Below, in pieces: positions 22,994 to 33,437 of a DNA stretch of 64,000 nt (positions within the stretch are counted from its first letter, which is position 1; each line of letters starts with the position of its first letter). Both the position numbers and the translations under genes were made by a program. Below the pieces are notes generated by a model, which worked only from the letters and a program-made list of their open reading frames with translations, was not told where the DNA came from and ran no database searches. Origin of the DNA: Ilyonectria destructans. Lineage: Eukaryota > Ascomycota > Sordariomycetes > Hypocreales > Nectriaceae. The stretch spans positions 2,418,001 through 2,482,000 of the forward strand of contig JAHEWK010000003.1 in NCBI GenBank assembly GCA_020740775.1, read 5' to 3'.

Positions 22994-24249
22994 ATGGACT
23001 CCGACGAGATGATCCTCCAAAACATGCGAGAGGTCGTCGGTTGCACTGGTCTCCGCAACTTCACCGATCTCCGCCGGATGCGCCAAGACACCCTCGAGAA
23101 GCGCATGACTGCTGCGTCTCCGAACCTCTCCACCGACAGCATGGTATCCATCTACGCTTCTTGGATGGTCGGCCAAGCTCTTCATCTTACCGGCGATAAA
23201 AAGAAGGAGACCATCTTCCGTTGGATTGGGTATATATCCCACGCAGGATGTGGTCAGTCCAAGGCAGAATGCGTGTGGGATGCCTGTGTTGATCAAGTGC
23301 TCGACTGTACAAGGCACAGTGAGGTTCACCCCGTCATCGATCAGATGGATGAGGTCAGGGATATCATGTCTTGTTACTATCCCCGACCATTTGAATACAG
23401 CGGCAGCAAGGAATCTCCCATCGTGGGCCTTGACACCCCTGTTGACAAGGCACTCGACACAACGCCATCGCCTAAGGCCCGAAGCCAGCTTTCCGAGTCA
23501 CCGCCACTCTCACTCAAGAGAAAGAACATCTTCTCCCTGACACTCGCCTTGAGGGGGAATTCTCACAATCCTCCAGCGGAAACGACAAGCCCCGAGGTTG
23601 TGAATCTTGGTCGGCTGGGCGGCACCATTTCTCCAGTCCCAAAGAACTACCCCTGCAAAGGATGCGGTATCAGAGGTGAGTCCCAAAGGCTATTTGACTG
23701 AGTCTTTCACTAATGACCTGTTCAGGTCACCTAGTCAAGGACTGCCCCGAAAACCCGGGCCCTGCTTTTGATCTTCCACCCGACATAGACTATGTCTGCC
23801 ACCTTTGCGGCGCCGAGGGAGATCACTACATCTACAGCTGCTACAAGTATAATTACAAGTCAGCATCGGCCACCCCCCCTAGCCGAAAGCGTCCCGCACC
23901 AGTGGATGACGACGACGACGTGCCTCGTCGAATTTTCAGCCGAGAAGCCCGAGAGGGAAGGCTCTCACCTTGGGAGGTGCGTGGCTACCTTTCTCTCACT
24001 CTCGTTTCAGGAATAACAAACATTTAGGGTTCGAGCAACCGCGACTTCAAGTCTAGTGCAGAGTCAAGCCCCAGCATCAAGGAGGTTGAGAAGAAGGCTG
24101 GCCAACCCTACACGATCCCTACAGACCAGGCAAAGGATTTGTATGGGAATCGATACTACCAATCTTGTCCGGGCAGTTGGGTTGTTGAACCCCACCCCCA
24201 AGGCATTCATCGCCCCACCACTGATCATGATGTCTCAGTCTTCGGATAG
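22994..24249 (+). CDS. CCHC zinc-knuckle protein (frame continues past TAG)
   Basis: Unnamed protein with two zinc knuckles. Exons 22994-23675, 23726-23976, 24028-24249; 384 aa to the first stop. The first knuckle, C-x2-C-x4-H-x4-C (CKGCGIRGHLVKDC), is rebuilt across intron 1. The second, beginning CHLCGAEGD, has one extra residue before the histidine. N-terminal residues 1-110 look helical and folded; residues 140-215 are low-complexity. CCHC knuckles bind single-stranded RNA or partner proteins, so an RNA-related role is likely but not proven. The frame ends at TAG (24247-24249), yet stays open in the same phase to 24723. Either the true protein is longer, through an unrecognised intron or readthrough, or it ends here. 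Confidence 0.7.
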
Positions 24250-24723
24250 TATCCAAAAGACAACAAAAGACAAAAGACTGATGGAGGCATGGAGACATGT
24301 GGATTGACGGATTCTACTCAAGCTGTGTTGGCCAACTCTGACAAGTTTGGTTCATTTGGGCCATACCAAGACTCGCCCAATGCTAACTTGTACTCCCCAA
24401 CTACGCCGGTCATTGAAGTTTGCCGGTACTCAAGCCCGCACTTTAGTTCATCGGCTTCGGAACAAGACCCAGCCACGCCGCCCCAGGCGTACGTGACCGA
24501 GAAGAAGGTCGAGTACCCACCTTACGATGCGGCCGTTGTGGACCTTTTCGGCTCTCGGGACAACACTTGGGTCAACACATGTTCGCGGCCAACAGCACTT
24601 GGGATGTGGGATGTGAAGGAAGGTGGAGAGGAGAATGAAGAGGAGAATGGGGAGGGGTATGGAGAGGAGAATGGATATGAGAATGGATATGAGCATGGAG
24701 AGGAGTGTGGAGAGGACGAGTGA
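24250..24723 (+). other. In-phase open extension after the zinc-knuckle TAG
   Basis: Starting at the base after the TAG, 157 sense codons run in the same phase to a TGA at 24721-24723. The encoded stretch begins with a Lys-rich segment (KDNKRQKT, like a nuclear signal). It continues with S/T/P-rich sequence and ends in an acidic Glu/Gly/Asn repeat tail. It could be the true C-terminus of the zinc-knuckle protein. A possible 69-nt intron, 24181-24249, would end exactly at the TAG and remove it in phase: a CTGAT branch-like site is at about 24221, but the GTTGTT donor is weak. Confidence 0.5.
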
Positions 24724-25247
24724 GAGGTGAGAAAGCTGAAGTGGATATGAAATTTTGGGGTTGGGAAAGGTCAATGAAGTATGGAAGACTTGAAGGGTTC
24801 TGGTCGTGGTTACGGAGTTGAGGTACATTTGCGAAGGTTGCTTGATTTTCTTTGGTTTCTTTGCTCGCTATGGATTGGTCGTTGGTATTTCCAGACGACT
24901 CCTCATACAGGAGAGTGAGGGTTCTGGTCATGGAGTCAAGGTACATTTGCGAAAGTCATTTAAGTTGCTTTGGCTTCCTTTCTCATTAGGAATTAGTCCT
25001 CAGCTTTCCAAAGTGCTCCTTACGCAAGAGGGGTAATCGAGAACAGGGTTCACAGGGTAGATAGATAGGCCCCGGTGGTATATTGATGAAATGAAAACCG
25101 TTATACGGTCCTGGAACGCCCAAACTCCCGCCAGCCTCCCAATGATGTGTGCAAGAAGACGAATAGCGCCGCCGTCACATGAGGGGCGAAGAATAAGCAG
25201 CACGAGTATGTACCACCAAGACTGCGGCTATGTAGAAAACAGAGGGT
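24724..25247. other. Intergenic between convergent genes
   Basis: This is the probable 3' UTR region of the zinc-knuckle gene (+) and of AP-2 sigma (-). It holds the tandem duplication described separately and nothing else I can support. Confidence 0.5.
24794..25034 (+). repeat. Diverged tandem duplication, two units of about 120 bp
   Basis: Unit 1 (24794-24917) and unit 2 (24918 to about 25034) share the opening GGGTTCTGGTC(G/A)TGG and a block GAGGTACATTTGCGAA / AAGGTACATTTGCGAA. They also share a TTGCTTTGG-type middle and a CTCCT(C/T)A end. Substitutions and a few indels separate them. The pair lies between the zinc-knuckle gene and AP-2 sigma, in probable 3' UTR or intergenic DNA. Confidence 0.75.
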
Positions 25248-25749
25248 CTATTCAAGCTTGTCGAGATGTTCCAGCCTCGTCAGGACGACCTGTTTACTCG
25301 TCTCCTCGATCTCTCCGGCAAGGAAGACCTCGTCGAGGATGGCGTAGACCTTGTAGAAGTTGAAGACGAGGTCGAGCTCGCAGACGTTGCCGAAGAAGGC
25401 GTCGAGAACCTCGACGAAGAAGTGGATGGCCTCGAGGTAGGCGAGCTCGTTGTCGTTTGTGTCGACGCAGGCGCAGAAGAAGAGGCCGGCGTAGCGGCGG
25501 TAGACGATCTTGTTGTTGCGGAACTCGACGAAGTTGGACTGGTACTTTTGGTCGCGGGGGGCGACGAGGCGGTGCACCTCGCCCTTGAGCTTGATCTTTT
25601 GGTCGTCGCTGAAGGGGGCGTACCACTTGGCGAGGCGGGTCTTGCCCCTGGAGAGAGAGAGGTGGTTAGCTCGGGGTGGGATTGTGATTGCGATTGGGGA
25701 GTGAGGGGTCTGCGTACTGTCTGTTTTGGATGAGGATGAAGGAAAGCAT
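25248..25749 (-). CDS. APS2: AP-2 adaptor complex sigma subunit
   Basis: Small sigma chain of the AP-2 clathrin adaptor at the plasma membrane, which binds dileucine sorting signals during endocytosis. Minus-strand exons 25749-25718 and 25647-25248; 143 aa, the expected size. It starts with the invariant longin-type [20 protein letters not shown] and contains [10 protein letters not shown] and [21 protein letters not shown]. It ends in the AP-2-type [16 protein letters not shown] region and a short helical tail. AP-1 sigma is less likely, because the N-terminal [17 protein letters not shown] and the [15 protein letters not shown] segment match AP-2. The first exon is 32 nt. Confidence 0.95.
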
Positions 25750-26083
25750 GGCGACGAGTCGGTTCGGGGTGTGTGGTGGTGCGCCGGAGCTGAGGATGTC
25801 GCAGTTGATGGCGGTGGTGGTGATGAGGTGGGATGCGTGCTGGGTTCTAGGTGCTGGGTGCGCCGGGAATGACGGACGGACGTGCGTTGGCCGAGGAGTT
25901 CGAAGTACGTACCGTCTCTCGCGGGGGAGGGGGCGGTGATTGGGCGTCGACCCACGAGGCCGTTGGGGCATGCTCCCACTGAAGAGCCGCACGCTGCCAC
26001 TGTATTACAGAGCTAGTAGCCCTGCATTTTCAGGGACTCTGCGGCAAGTAACATGACAAAGCTACACTGCGGACAGTCCGCTC

Positions 26084-26098
26084 TACCTAGGTACCTAC
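26084..26098. promoter_or_regulatory. TACCTAGGTACCTAC palindromic motif
   Basis: Two overlapping palindromes (TACCTAGGTA and GGTACC) lie in an AT-balanced intergenic stretch. Related cores occur near 6624 and 32799. Function is unknown; it may simply be a common Sordariomycete intergenic motif. Confidence 0.35.
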
Positions 26099-26146
26099 TG
26101 TGAAAAGGTAGAAACATTCCATAGTACGTAATTGCCCTTGACAGGT

Positions 26147-26239
26147 TTTCTCGTTTTGTTGTTTTGTTGTTTTCTCATCTTCTCATCTTCTCGTCTCCTC
26201 GTCTTCTCGTCTTCTCGTCTTCCTTCTCGTCTTCTCCTC
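26147..26239 (+). repeat. TTGTT / TCTTCTCGTCT pyrimidine repeat tract
   Basis: Tandem TTTTGTTG units pass into repeated CTTCTCGT units, giving more than 90 bases with almost no A. This is simple-sequence DNA in the AP-2 sigma / ArAE intergenic region. Confidence 0.8.
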
Positions 26240-27059
26240 AGCCCAAAAGTGCAGTCACATGGGTCCTAATAACTGACTTTGTACAGCAAGGACATTTGGG
26301 AGGCGCAAGTGTCGTGTGTGCCGCTTTCAGCGATGCCGGCCAATCAGTCGATAATTAGTGTCTCTGCTCTTGCATGCGAATCTGTAGGTACTTGTGCCAC
26401 TGCCGAGAAGCCCGTCATCGTCCGGCCGTATCTACAACTGCACATCAAAGTACTACCCGTCCCGTCGGGTCGTCGTCGTTCATGTCGGGCAGCAGGAAAA
26501 AGAAAGCACGGTAAATGCAGGGACCGCCCCGAGATCTGCTACGCAATAACTAATATCTCTCTTCTCCACCAAAGGCTCGCATTGGAATTAATCGAGGCGC
26601 CTGGGCCCGGAAACCAACGAGTTGGATCGAGTTGGGGAACTTGGGTCCCTGGTCCCGAGACACCAAGAACTTTCACCCCGCTATCTGGCATGATTTCATA
26701 TCAAGTTTCGGGGCATTCCCGCCCAACGACGCATCGGCCATCCTCCAACTTCCACTAGCACTTGCCGTCCTTATTAGCGTAGCATAGCACTGCACTGCGC
26801 TGTAGCACCTCGACTTTTATCTCTCTCACTACATCCATCATCCATCTCCCATCATCCATCTTCCAATGTCATAAAACAATTGCCTCTCTGCCGCTTTCTG
26901 CATAGCTCATCTTCTCATCAGTTCCCTCTCTCTTCATCCCGTTTTCTCCAACCCGAGGCAGCTCGAGGCGTCAGTCCTCAAGTCCAGTGGATGATATGGC
27001 ATGGCCTATGACGCAGCACTACCAACATCTCTATCATCGCTAATATCAACACAACCGCA

Positions 27060-30000
27060 ATGCCGTCCTTCGCGAAATCAATCAAGAGGCTGTTCAAGCT
27101 CCTCTGGGGCGACTATCAGACCAATGACCTCTGGCAGCGCATCGTTAAATGCTCTTTCGCCTGCACTGTCGCCGTCATCGTTGTGATCCACCCCAAAGCC
27201 GTCTCCGTCTTCGGCCCTTCAACCTTCCTCTGTCCGATGGTCACCGTCTTTGCGCATCCCGGCCAGCGCATGGGTATGATGATTGAGTCGCTTCTCATGG
27301 TGCTGCTGGGTTCTCTCTTTGGTCTCGGGTGGTCTCTTCTCGGTCTCTACCTCTCCAGCCTTCTTCTCGACAACAACCAGCCCGCGGCATTCGCAGTCCG
27401 AGCCATGTTCCTGCTTGTCTCTGTGCTCTTCCACGGCTACGTGCGATCTTCAAGTCCTCGTCTATTCACCATGGTCGCATTCCTTCTTATTGCTTCCATC
27501 ATTGTCCTCCTTGGCAGTTCCCGAGAGGTCACCTTGGCTATCTTCACCAATGTCTACTATCCCCTCCTAGCCGGAGGCGGCATCACGCTCTTTTTCAACG
27601 TTTGTCTTTTCCCGGAACTCTCAAGCAGTTTTCTTGGTTTATCCACTATCGACACCTTGTGCGAGACCATGGAGACTTTGACCAGAGCCACTCACTGGTT
27701 TATCACGCCTGGCGGAGATGGGCTTGCCGCCATGAGCACGGTCAAGAGCGCCGCAGACAAGGGCGTCGCAGACAAGCCAAAGCGCAAGAAGAAGGGCCCG
27801 TGGCGAAAGTTCCTTGATGAATTTCCCAGCCCGTTTCAGTCCGCTCAGGGTCGGTACAGGGCGTCGACTGTCCCTGTCCGGCAGACTACCGTCGCCAGCT
27901 TGACTGGGAGGAAGGCGAAGCTCCGAACTCGTCTTGCCCGTTGCAAGGCTGCCCAGAGAGAGATCAACTACGAGGCTTCCATCTCCTCGCTCCCTCCCAG
28001 TAGCATGAAGCCCCTTAGCACCGCCTACATGTCCAATTTGGTCCAAAGTACCGTCACACTCATTGGCGCTTGTGAGAACAAATTTGTCGTCCTAGAGAAC
28101 GAAACACGTTCTATGGGAGACGATCTCACTACGACTGACAGCTATGTCAGTGACACAAGCGAAATCAGACGGATGTCGACCATAGACGACTACCTTCGAA
28201 GGGTAGAAAACGCCAAGCCCATCAGGGAAATTGAGGCCAGCAGTGCGAACCTGCTTGAATCCATTCTCGAGCGAATTCGTGAGCCAATTCAAGAATTTGA
28301 ATTGGCTTTGAAGGAGGCTGTTATACTGGTTGTTTCCTGTCTAGCGTATTGTTATGACGTTCCCAGGCTTCCTTCCGGAGCTCCAACCCCAACTGGAATT
28401 CATCTTGAGGAACTTGACCTCAGGATCGACCACTTCACCGAAGCACTGTCTCGTTTTGATGCTAGTTGCGCGAGCAAGCTTAAGCGGTCAGCAATTGATA
28501 ACAGCGGCCATGGCATTGATTTTATGCCTCGAATGGAGACGTTCCTGATTTCTTCATTCGTGCTTGCGTTCCGTCAATCCGCAATGCATGTTTTGCAGAT
28601 GCTTCGCCATATGAGAAAAGTTGTCGAGGAAAGAAAAGCCAACCATGATAAATCATCACTCTGGTTGCCTCGACATACCAGTATTCGCCAGTGGTTGACA
28701 ACTGGCGGTGAAAGCGACGGCTTGGTTCTACCTGAAGCCGCCCGTAAAGAGGTTCGCCGGGGCAAAGTCGCGCCAGGCTCGAAGCCCAAGACCCAGCCTC
28801 ACCCTCTAAACCACGAGCATATTACTAAACAAAGGACCATGGACGAAGAAAGGGGACCCGATCAACCCAAGAATGAAACACCACCAGAGCGTGAAGATGA
28901 TACTAGCAACAAAAACGAGGGGAAAGAAGACAAGCCGAAAGAAGTTGACTGGATACTCAAGTTGAGGGGCAAGGCGGCGGATGCACTAGAATGGATGCAG
29001 GACTCAGATGACGTCGCGTATGCCCTTAAGTTGGCCATTGCAGTTTTCCTCGTCAGCTGGCCTGCACTGGTGACATCCTGGAATGACTGGTACTCTGAAG
29101 TCCGTGGAATATGGGCTCCCATGCAGCTGTTTCTCGTCTTCGAGGTCGCTGTTGGCACCTCCTTCTTCATCTTCTTCTTACGACTTAGTGGTGTTATCGC
29201 TGGGTCTGTATGGGGTTATATGTCGTATGAGATTGGGAGAGGCAACCGCATCGCCATGGTAGTCATATTGATGCTCGGTATCGTTCCCTCGTACTACGTC
29301 CAACTCGGGACTAAATACGTCAAGGCGGGCATGGTCTCTACTGTCACGATGGTTGTGGTCGCCCTCGGTATGTCTTCCTACTTCTCGTTCTCTTCCAATC
29401 GCTAACGAATCACAGCTGCCATGAATGGAAACGGCACAGCAGTAGAAAACTTCTACAAGAGACTCACTGCCTTTGTGGTCGGAGGTGCAGTCGCCCTGGT
29501 GGTTGAATTATTTATCTACCCCGTCAGAGCCCGCGATCGTATGCTTGAATCATTGTCTGCGTCAGTCAGACAGGTCCAGAACATGCAGTCTGCTATGGCA
29601 GTGGGGATTGACTGTCCTGAAAAGCTCGACCTGCGAGCTCCCAACTTGCACAAGCGCTTTAATCATGCGCGTGCCAAAGCTCGAGGCGCTCTCGCTGCCG
29701 CGGAGACATTCCTCCCCTTTTGTTCAAGTGAGCCACGTCTCAAAGGTAGCTTCAAGCCTCTGGCTCCCATCTATCAGGAGATTGTCTATGTTCTCCATCA
29801 AATCATCGATAGGATGGACAACATGATTCAGCTGCGCAAGGAATACGGCTCCTCCGTCCTGGAGGATCTTAATCCCAAAGTGCATACATATCGCCGGAAC
29901 GTGGCCGCCAGCATTATGCTCGTGCTCTTCTCCGTCAACGAGGCCCTCACCACCTGGCAGCCGCTCCCGCAATTCATCCCGTCAAGTCGACTAGCGCAAC

Positions 30001-30617
30001 TCCGCCTCGTCACACACGTCCGCGAGGTACTCGCATCGCGCAGCGGCACGCATACCCCTGCTGGAGGCATGCCCACCGTGTTTGACGAGAACGGCGAGTT
30101 GGCAGAGCAGATTGCGCATCTCATCACGCAGAAGCGCTTCCTCTCGTGGAACGCCAGCACGGCGGGTCAAATGGAGATTATCGAGTACCTCGAGGAGCTG
30201 GTAGAACTGGTCAAGTTGCTTGTGGGCGTTAACGCGTTCCGTAGCGGCATGCTCGAGATGCCTGACTATAGTAACTACCGACAGCGTGTTCTGACGAAAC
30301 GAGTGCCGCTAGCTATGGTGCCTACCGCTGAGAGTAGCACGGCAGGCGTCCCAGCTGTGGAGGTGGTGACGGCACCTGCGACGTTGCTGGCCGACGAGCC
30401 GGAAGGTACCGGTTTACATAGGACAAAGACTATGCGGGAGCGCGCAGGACAGATCAAAGAAAGGCTGCGGAGGAAGAAGACGATGGAGGAGGAAGCGGTA
30501 GGGAGTGACAGCGAGGATGATATCCCGATGAGTCTCCAGAGAGTCGGTACACGGCTCTGGGAGAATGATGCTGTCGTTCGGCGTCGGGCATTTACCATGA
30601 GCCACGATAATAGGTAG
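27060..30617 (+). CDS. ArAE/FUSC-type membrane protein with DUF2421 (BRE4-like)
   Basis: Large fungal membrane protein of the aromatic-acid exporter / fusaric-acid-resistance-like superfamily; yeast BRE4 belongs here and affects brefeldin A sensitivity. Exons 27060-29367 and 29416-30617; 1169 aa. A first six-helix cluster occupies about residues 28-190, with PKAVSVFGPSTFLCPMV between helices. A long cytosolic middle with charged runs (about 215-640) follows. A second cluster occupies about 655-840, with the FUSC-like WAPMQLFLVFEVAVGTSFF and NGNGTAVENFYKR segments. A C-terminal helical DUF2421-type region is last. The transported substrate is unknown. It reads convergent to SPT3. Confidence 0.9.
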
Positions 30618-30878
30618 AATCCGGGTGCTCATTTGGTGGGGGGGTGGCTTGTTTGTGTTGTTTGCGCTGCGCCACTGGATTAGGAGTTCTGGATTCACTT
30701 GGGATGCATGTACTATGAGATACCATGGAATTGGAAATTTTATTGTTGTTCATTGAGACCTGTTACCATTTATCAACCAGTTCCTTGGGGCTAAACCATT
30801 CCATCTGCTCCTAAACGCCGTCGTAGACCGAAAAAGAAAGACCAGCGCCAACACCGGGTTCCGGTATGTAATCTCCAC
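30618..30878. other. Short convergent 3' region, ArAE gene and SPT3
   Basis: Only 261 bases separate the two stop codons, so the transcripts probably share or overlap their 3' ends. I see no other element. Confidence 0.5.
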
Positions 30879-32616
30879 TCAGAAGATGTTGAGGGCAGTG
30901 TGCTGGGGGATTCTGGTACCGTTAAGCATGGCCCGTCCCTTCTTGGGCCGCTGTTGCAGGCGGCGGGAAGCCTCCTGGACGTGTCGTGGCTCGATGGGAG
31001 TCTTTCCCTCGCTTGGGGGGTCAAAGAGCGCCTGTTCGTGCTTCCGCTTCTTCGTGGTGCCGTCGTTGTCGCCGCCGCTGAGGGCGCGAGCCATGTCCTC
31101 CTGCTCCTTCACCTTGAGAGCGACCTCGGTGAGTGTCTGGACCATCTCGAAGGTCAGGAAACCGAGGATATCAACAATATCATCCGAGGGCTTGCTGTCC
31201 GTCACGATGCCGAAACCCGCCCACTCACGGAAGCGCTTACCCTTGCGGTACGTGAAGGAGGCCTGGCGGTACTCGGACCAGGTGACGTACTCCTCTCTCG
31301 TCATAGCCTTTGTGCGCTCATCGGCCTTTCGCAAACGCTGGAGGGTGATGTAGTTCATTTCTTCCTCTTCTTCATCCTCTTCATCTTCTCGCTCGGGGAC
31401 TTCGACGGGGTAAAACGACGATGGCTCCCAGGGGAGACCGACCTTGGCTTTCTTGTTCTTCTTGGCCGCCTCATCGTTACCTGCGTTCCCTTCGACCGGG
31501 TCTTCGCCTCCTGCTAGATCCGCGTCGGCGCCCTTGTCGTCGGAATCTTTGACGTTTTTTCGAACATCTTTCCAGGACAAGAACGTCCGGAGGCGAGACA
31601 CCTTAGCTTGATCATGACGGATCTGAAAAATGAGGTCGTTGATGCCGATCGACTTTGAACCACGTCGAGAAGCCAGCTCTGTGCAGTTTCGAAGCTGTTT
31701 GCTCAGGTCAGTTAAGGGTTCATCAGGGGGTGAGATGGGGCGTGCTTACCAGTTCAATAACCTGTTGGCGAACAATATCCTCAATGATGCTGGTAGTTTC
31801 GACAGGAGGTTCCGCAGTCTCGCCAGATACATACATCATCTGTCGAAGAACGTTAGTGAACCTGGTCTTGAACTGCGCCAATGTTTCGTTCAGTCCGTTG
31901 GCGGGCAAAGCTTCTTCAGGGCAGGAATGGGGTTCGGGGAAACCACGGTCATTCCAGTACGACTGCGACATTTTGGCGGGATCGTCGTATCGCAGCTGGT
32001 GTATATAAAGTTCAATACGTCCGAGGTAGTTGGGGGTATTGATCCGAGGTTTAAGTACAGCTGGAAGTGGAAGTGCTGACGGCCAGCTCATGACTCTATG
32101 GTATTGAGGCCAGCTGAAAACCGTCTCCGTAGTGATACTTGCAGCGTTGAATAGATCAAGATTGTCAAATGGTTTGCTCTGGCTCACAAGCAAATAACCA
32201 ATTTTTTATTCCGAAATCATACCTTTTTATCGGTTGTTGGTGTTGGGAGAGTTGTTTGGCGTTGAGAGCTTCTTGGAACGGGGTGGTGAAGCTCGTCCTT
32301 GATAAGGTGCCTAGCCAGGAACTCAAGTCGATGAGATGTGCGTGGTTTCGCCTTCCGATCAAACCCGGGATAGAATTCACGGCTCGGGTTGGGGGGGTTT
32401 GCTTGATGAAGTAGCAGCCAGGCGGTCATTTGGATGGCCAACGCTGTTTGGACGGCGATGGCGGCAGCATACATTCACGGCAACGGGTCATGCAGGGCCC
32501 CTGAATCCACTGACAACCGAGCATGCGGCGGGCTAATCAAACAGAAGAAAATAGTGCCTTACCTGACTGATCTCCTGGCGATACTTGTACGCCTTGCTAT
32601 CCCGTGTGTCCGCCAT
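30879..32616 (-). CDS. SPT3: SAGA complex subunit Spt3
   Basis: TBP-recruiting subunit of the SAGA transcription coactivator, a fused pair of TAF13-like and TAF11-like histone folds. Minus-strand exons 32616-32563, 31839-31750, 31694-30879; 319 aa. The N-terminus [16 protein letters not shown] is rebuilt across intron 1, followed by VRQQVIEL and the [19 protein letters not shown] segment. Then come the Spt3 signature [20 protein letters not shown], an acidic linker, and the second fold ending in [24 protein letters not shown]. Intron 1 is 723 nt, more than ten times the local norm, and its 3' half is open in phase with exon 2. Confidence 0.95.
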
Positions 32617-33437
32617 CCTTGCGATAGGCCGACTACGGCGTCTCTGCGTTGGGTGGTTTGGAGCGATGCACGAAGCGATTCACGAAGCGATTCAGTGGTA
32701 AACAGCCGGGTGCCTCCAAGGTTACAGCCTCGTTCGGAAGGTAACAAAGCCTGTGAAGCTGGAACCCAACGAAGATCGTAGATGTCGCAGACGTCGTCGC
32801 CTAGGTACGTGGTGGTGGTGATCTAGGAACGTCGCTGATGCGGGATGCTGGTACGCCCAGGGTTCAGTGTGGTGCCATCCAATTGGCCCGTGATGCGGGA
32901 GACGGCGACCAATGAGCAGGATGCCGTCGGGAACAGCAAACCGCAGCGCGACGCGAGAAAGAGGGCTTATTCGTTGTGAGAAATGGATGTTGAACGGTTG
33001 GAGAGAGGGCGATGTCGCTGAGTTTGGTCAGGGCGAAGGGTTAAGTCAAGTGAGGTACTGAGTACATTGACGCACTGCGCCATGGCAATGTACCTTGAGG
33101 TATCCCGCTCCAGTGATAGACTAACATCACGTGACGCTGTCCCAGGCAACGCCAACGGTTCAAACCTGGATTTCTATAAGCTGAACAGAGTGTGTGTATG
33201 TTGTGTTCTCAGTTAATAATACGACCTGTTTCTATTGTGTATTTGCTAATTAACAATTTGCATAGCCCTGTCGTGGTCTCGGGGGGTCGATCACTCGTAT
33301 TCACCAAGAAACGCAATTGCATGGTGGGCGCATCAAACACAAAAAACACACCAACACAACATCAAGGTCGTTACTCACTGCACTCAAACTTCTTTTTGGT
33401 TCTTTTGGGTATCCTATCGGTCGGGTAGACAGTGAAT
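32617..33437. other. Intergenic: SPT3 promoter and PPM1 3' end
   Basis: Upstream DNA of SPT3 (-). It contains a 12-bp tandem repeat at 32663-32695 and a CCTAGGTAC motif at about 32799. No gene is supported. Confidence 0.5.
32663..32695 (+). repeat. 12-bp tandem repeat GCGATTCACGAA, about 2.7 copies
   Basis: Units GCGATGCACGAA, GCGATTCACGAA and a partial GCGATTCA lie 50-80 bp upstream of the SPT3 start codon, so they sit in the SPT3 leader or core promoter. Confidence 0.75.

Larger units (their letters stand above)
25750..27059. other. Divergent intergenic region, AP-2 sigma and ArAE gene
   Basis: This is a promoter region shared by two outward-facing genes. It holds TACCTAGGTACCTAC (about 26084-26098), a CCAAT at 26339 and a pyrimidine tract. 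The 159-codon + frame at 26,279 shows no domain. Confidence 0.5.

Noticed and set aside
24572..24946. Minus-strand frames with similar starts (MYLDS / MYLNS) beside the zinc-knuckle gene
   Set aside because: The similar starts arise from the tandem DNA duplication; the rest is the reverse reading of the acidic repeat and has no domain.
25266..25733. 155-codon + frame rich in E, V, D and L
   Set aside because: It is the exact antisense shadow of the AP-2 sigma exons.
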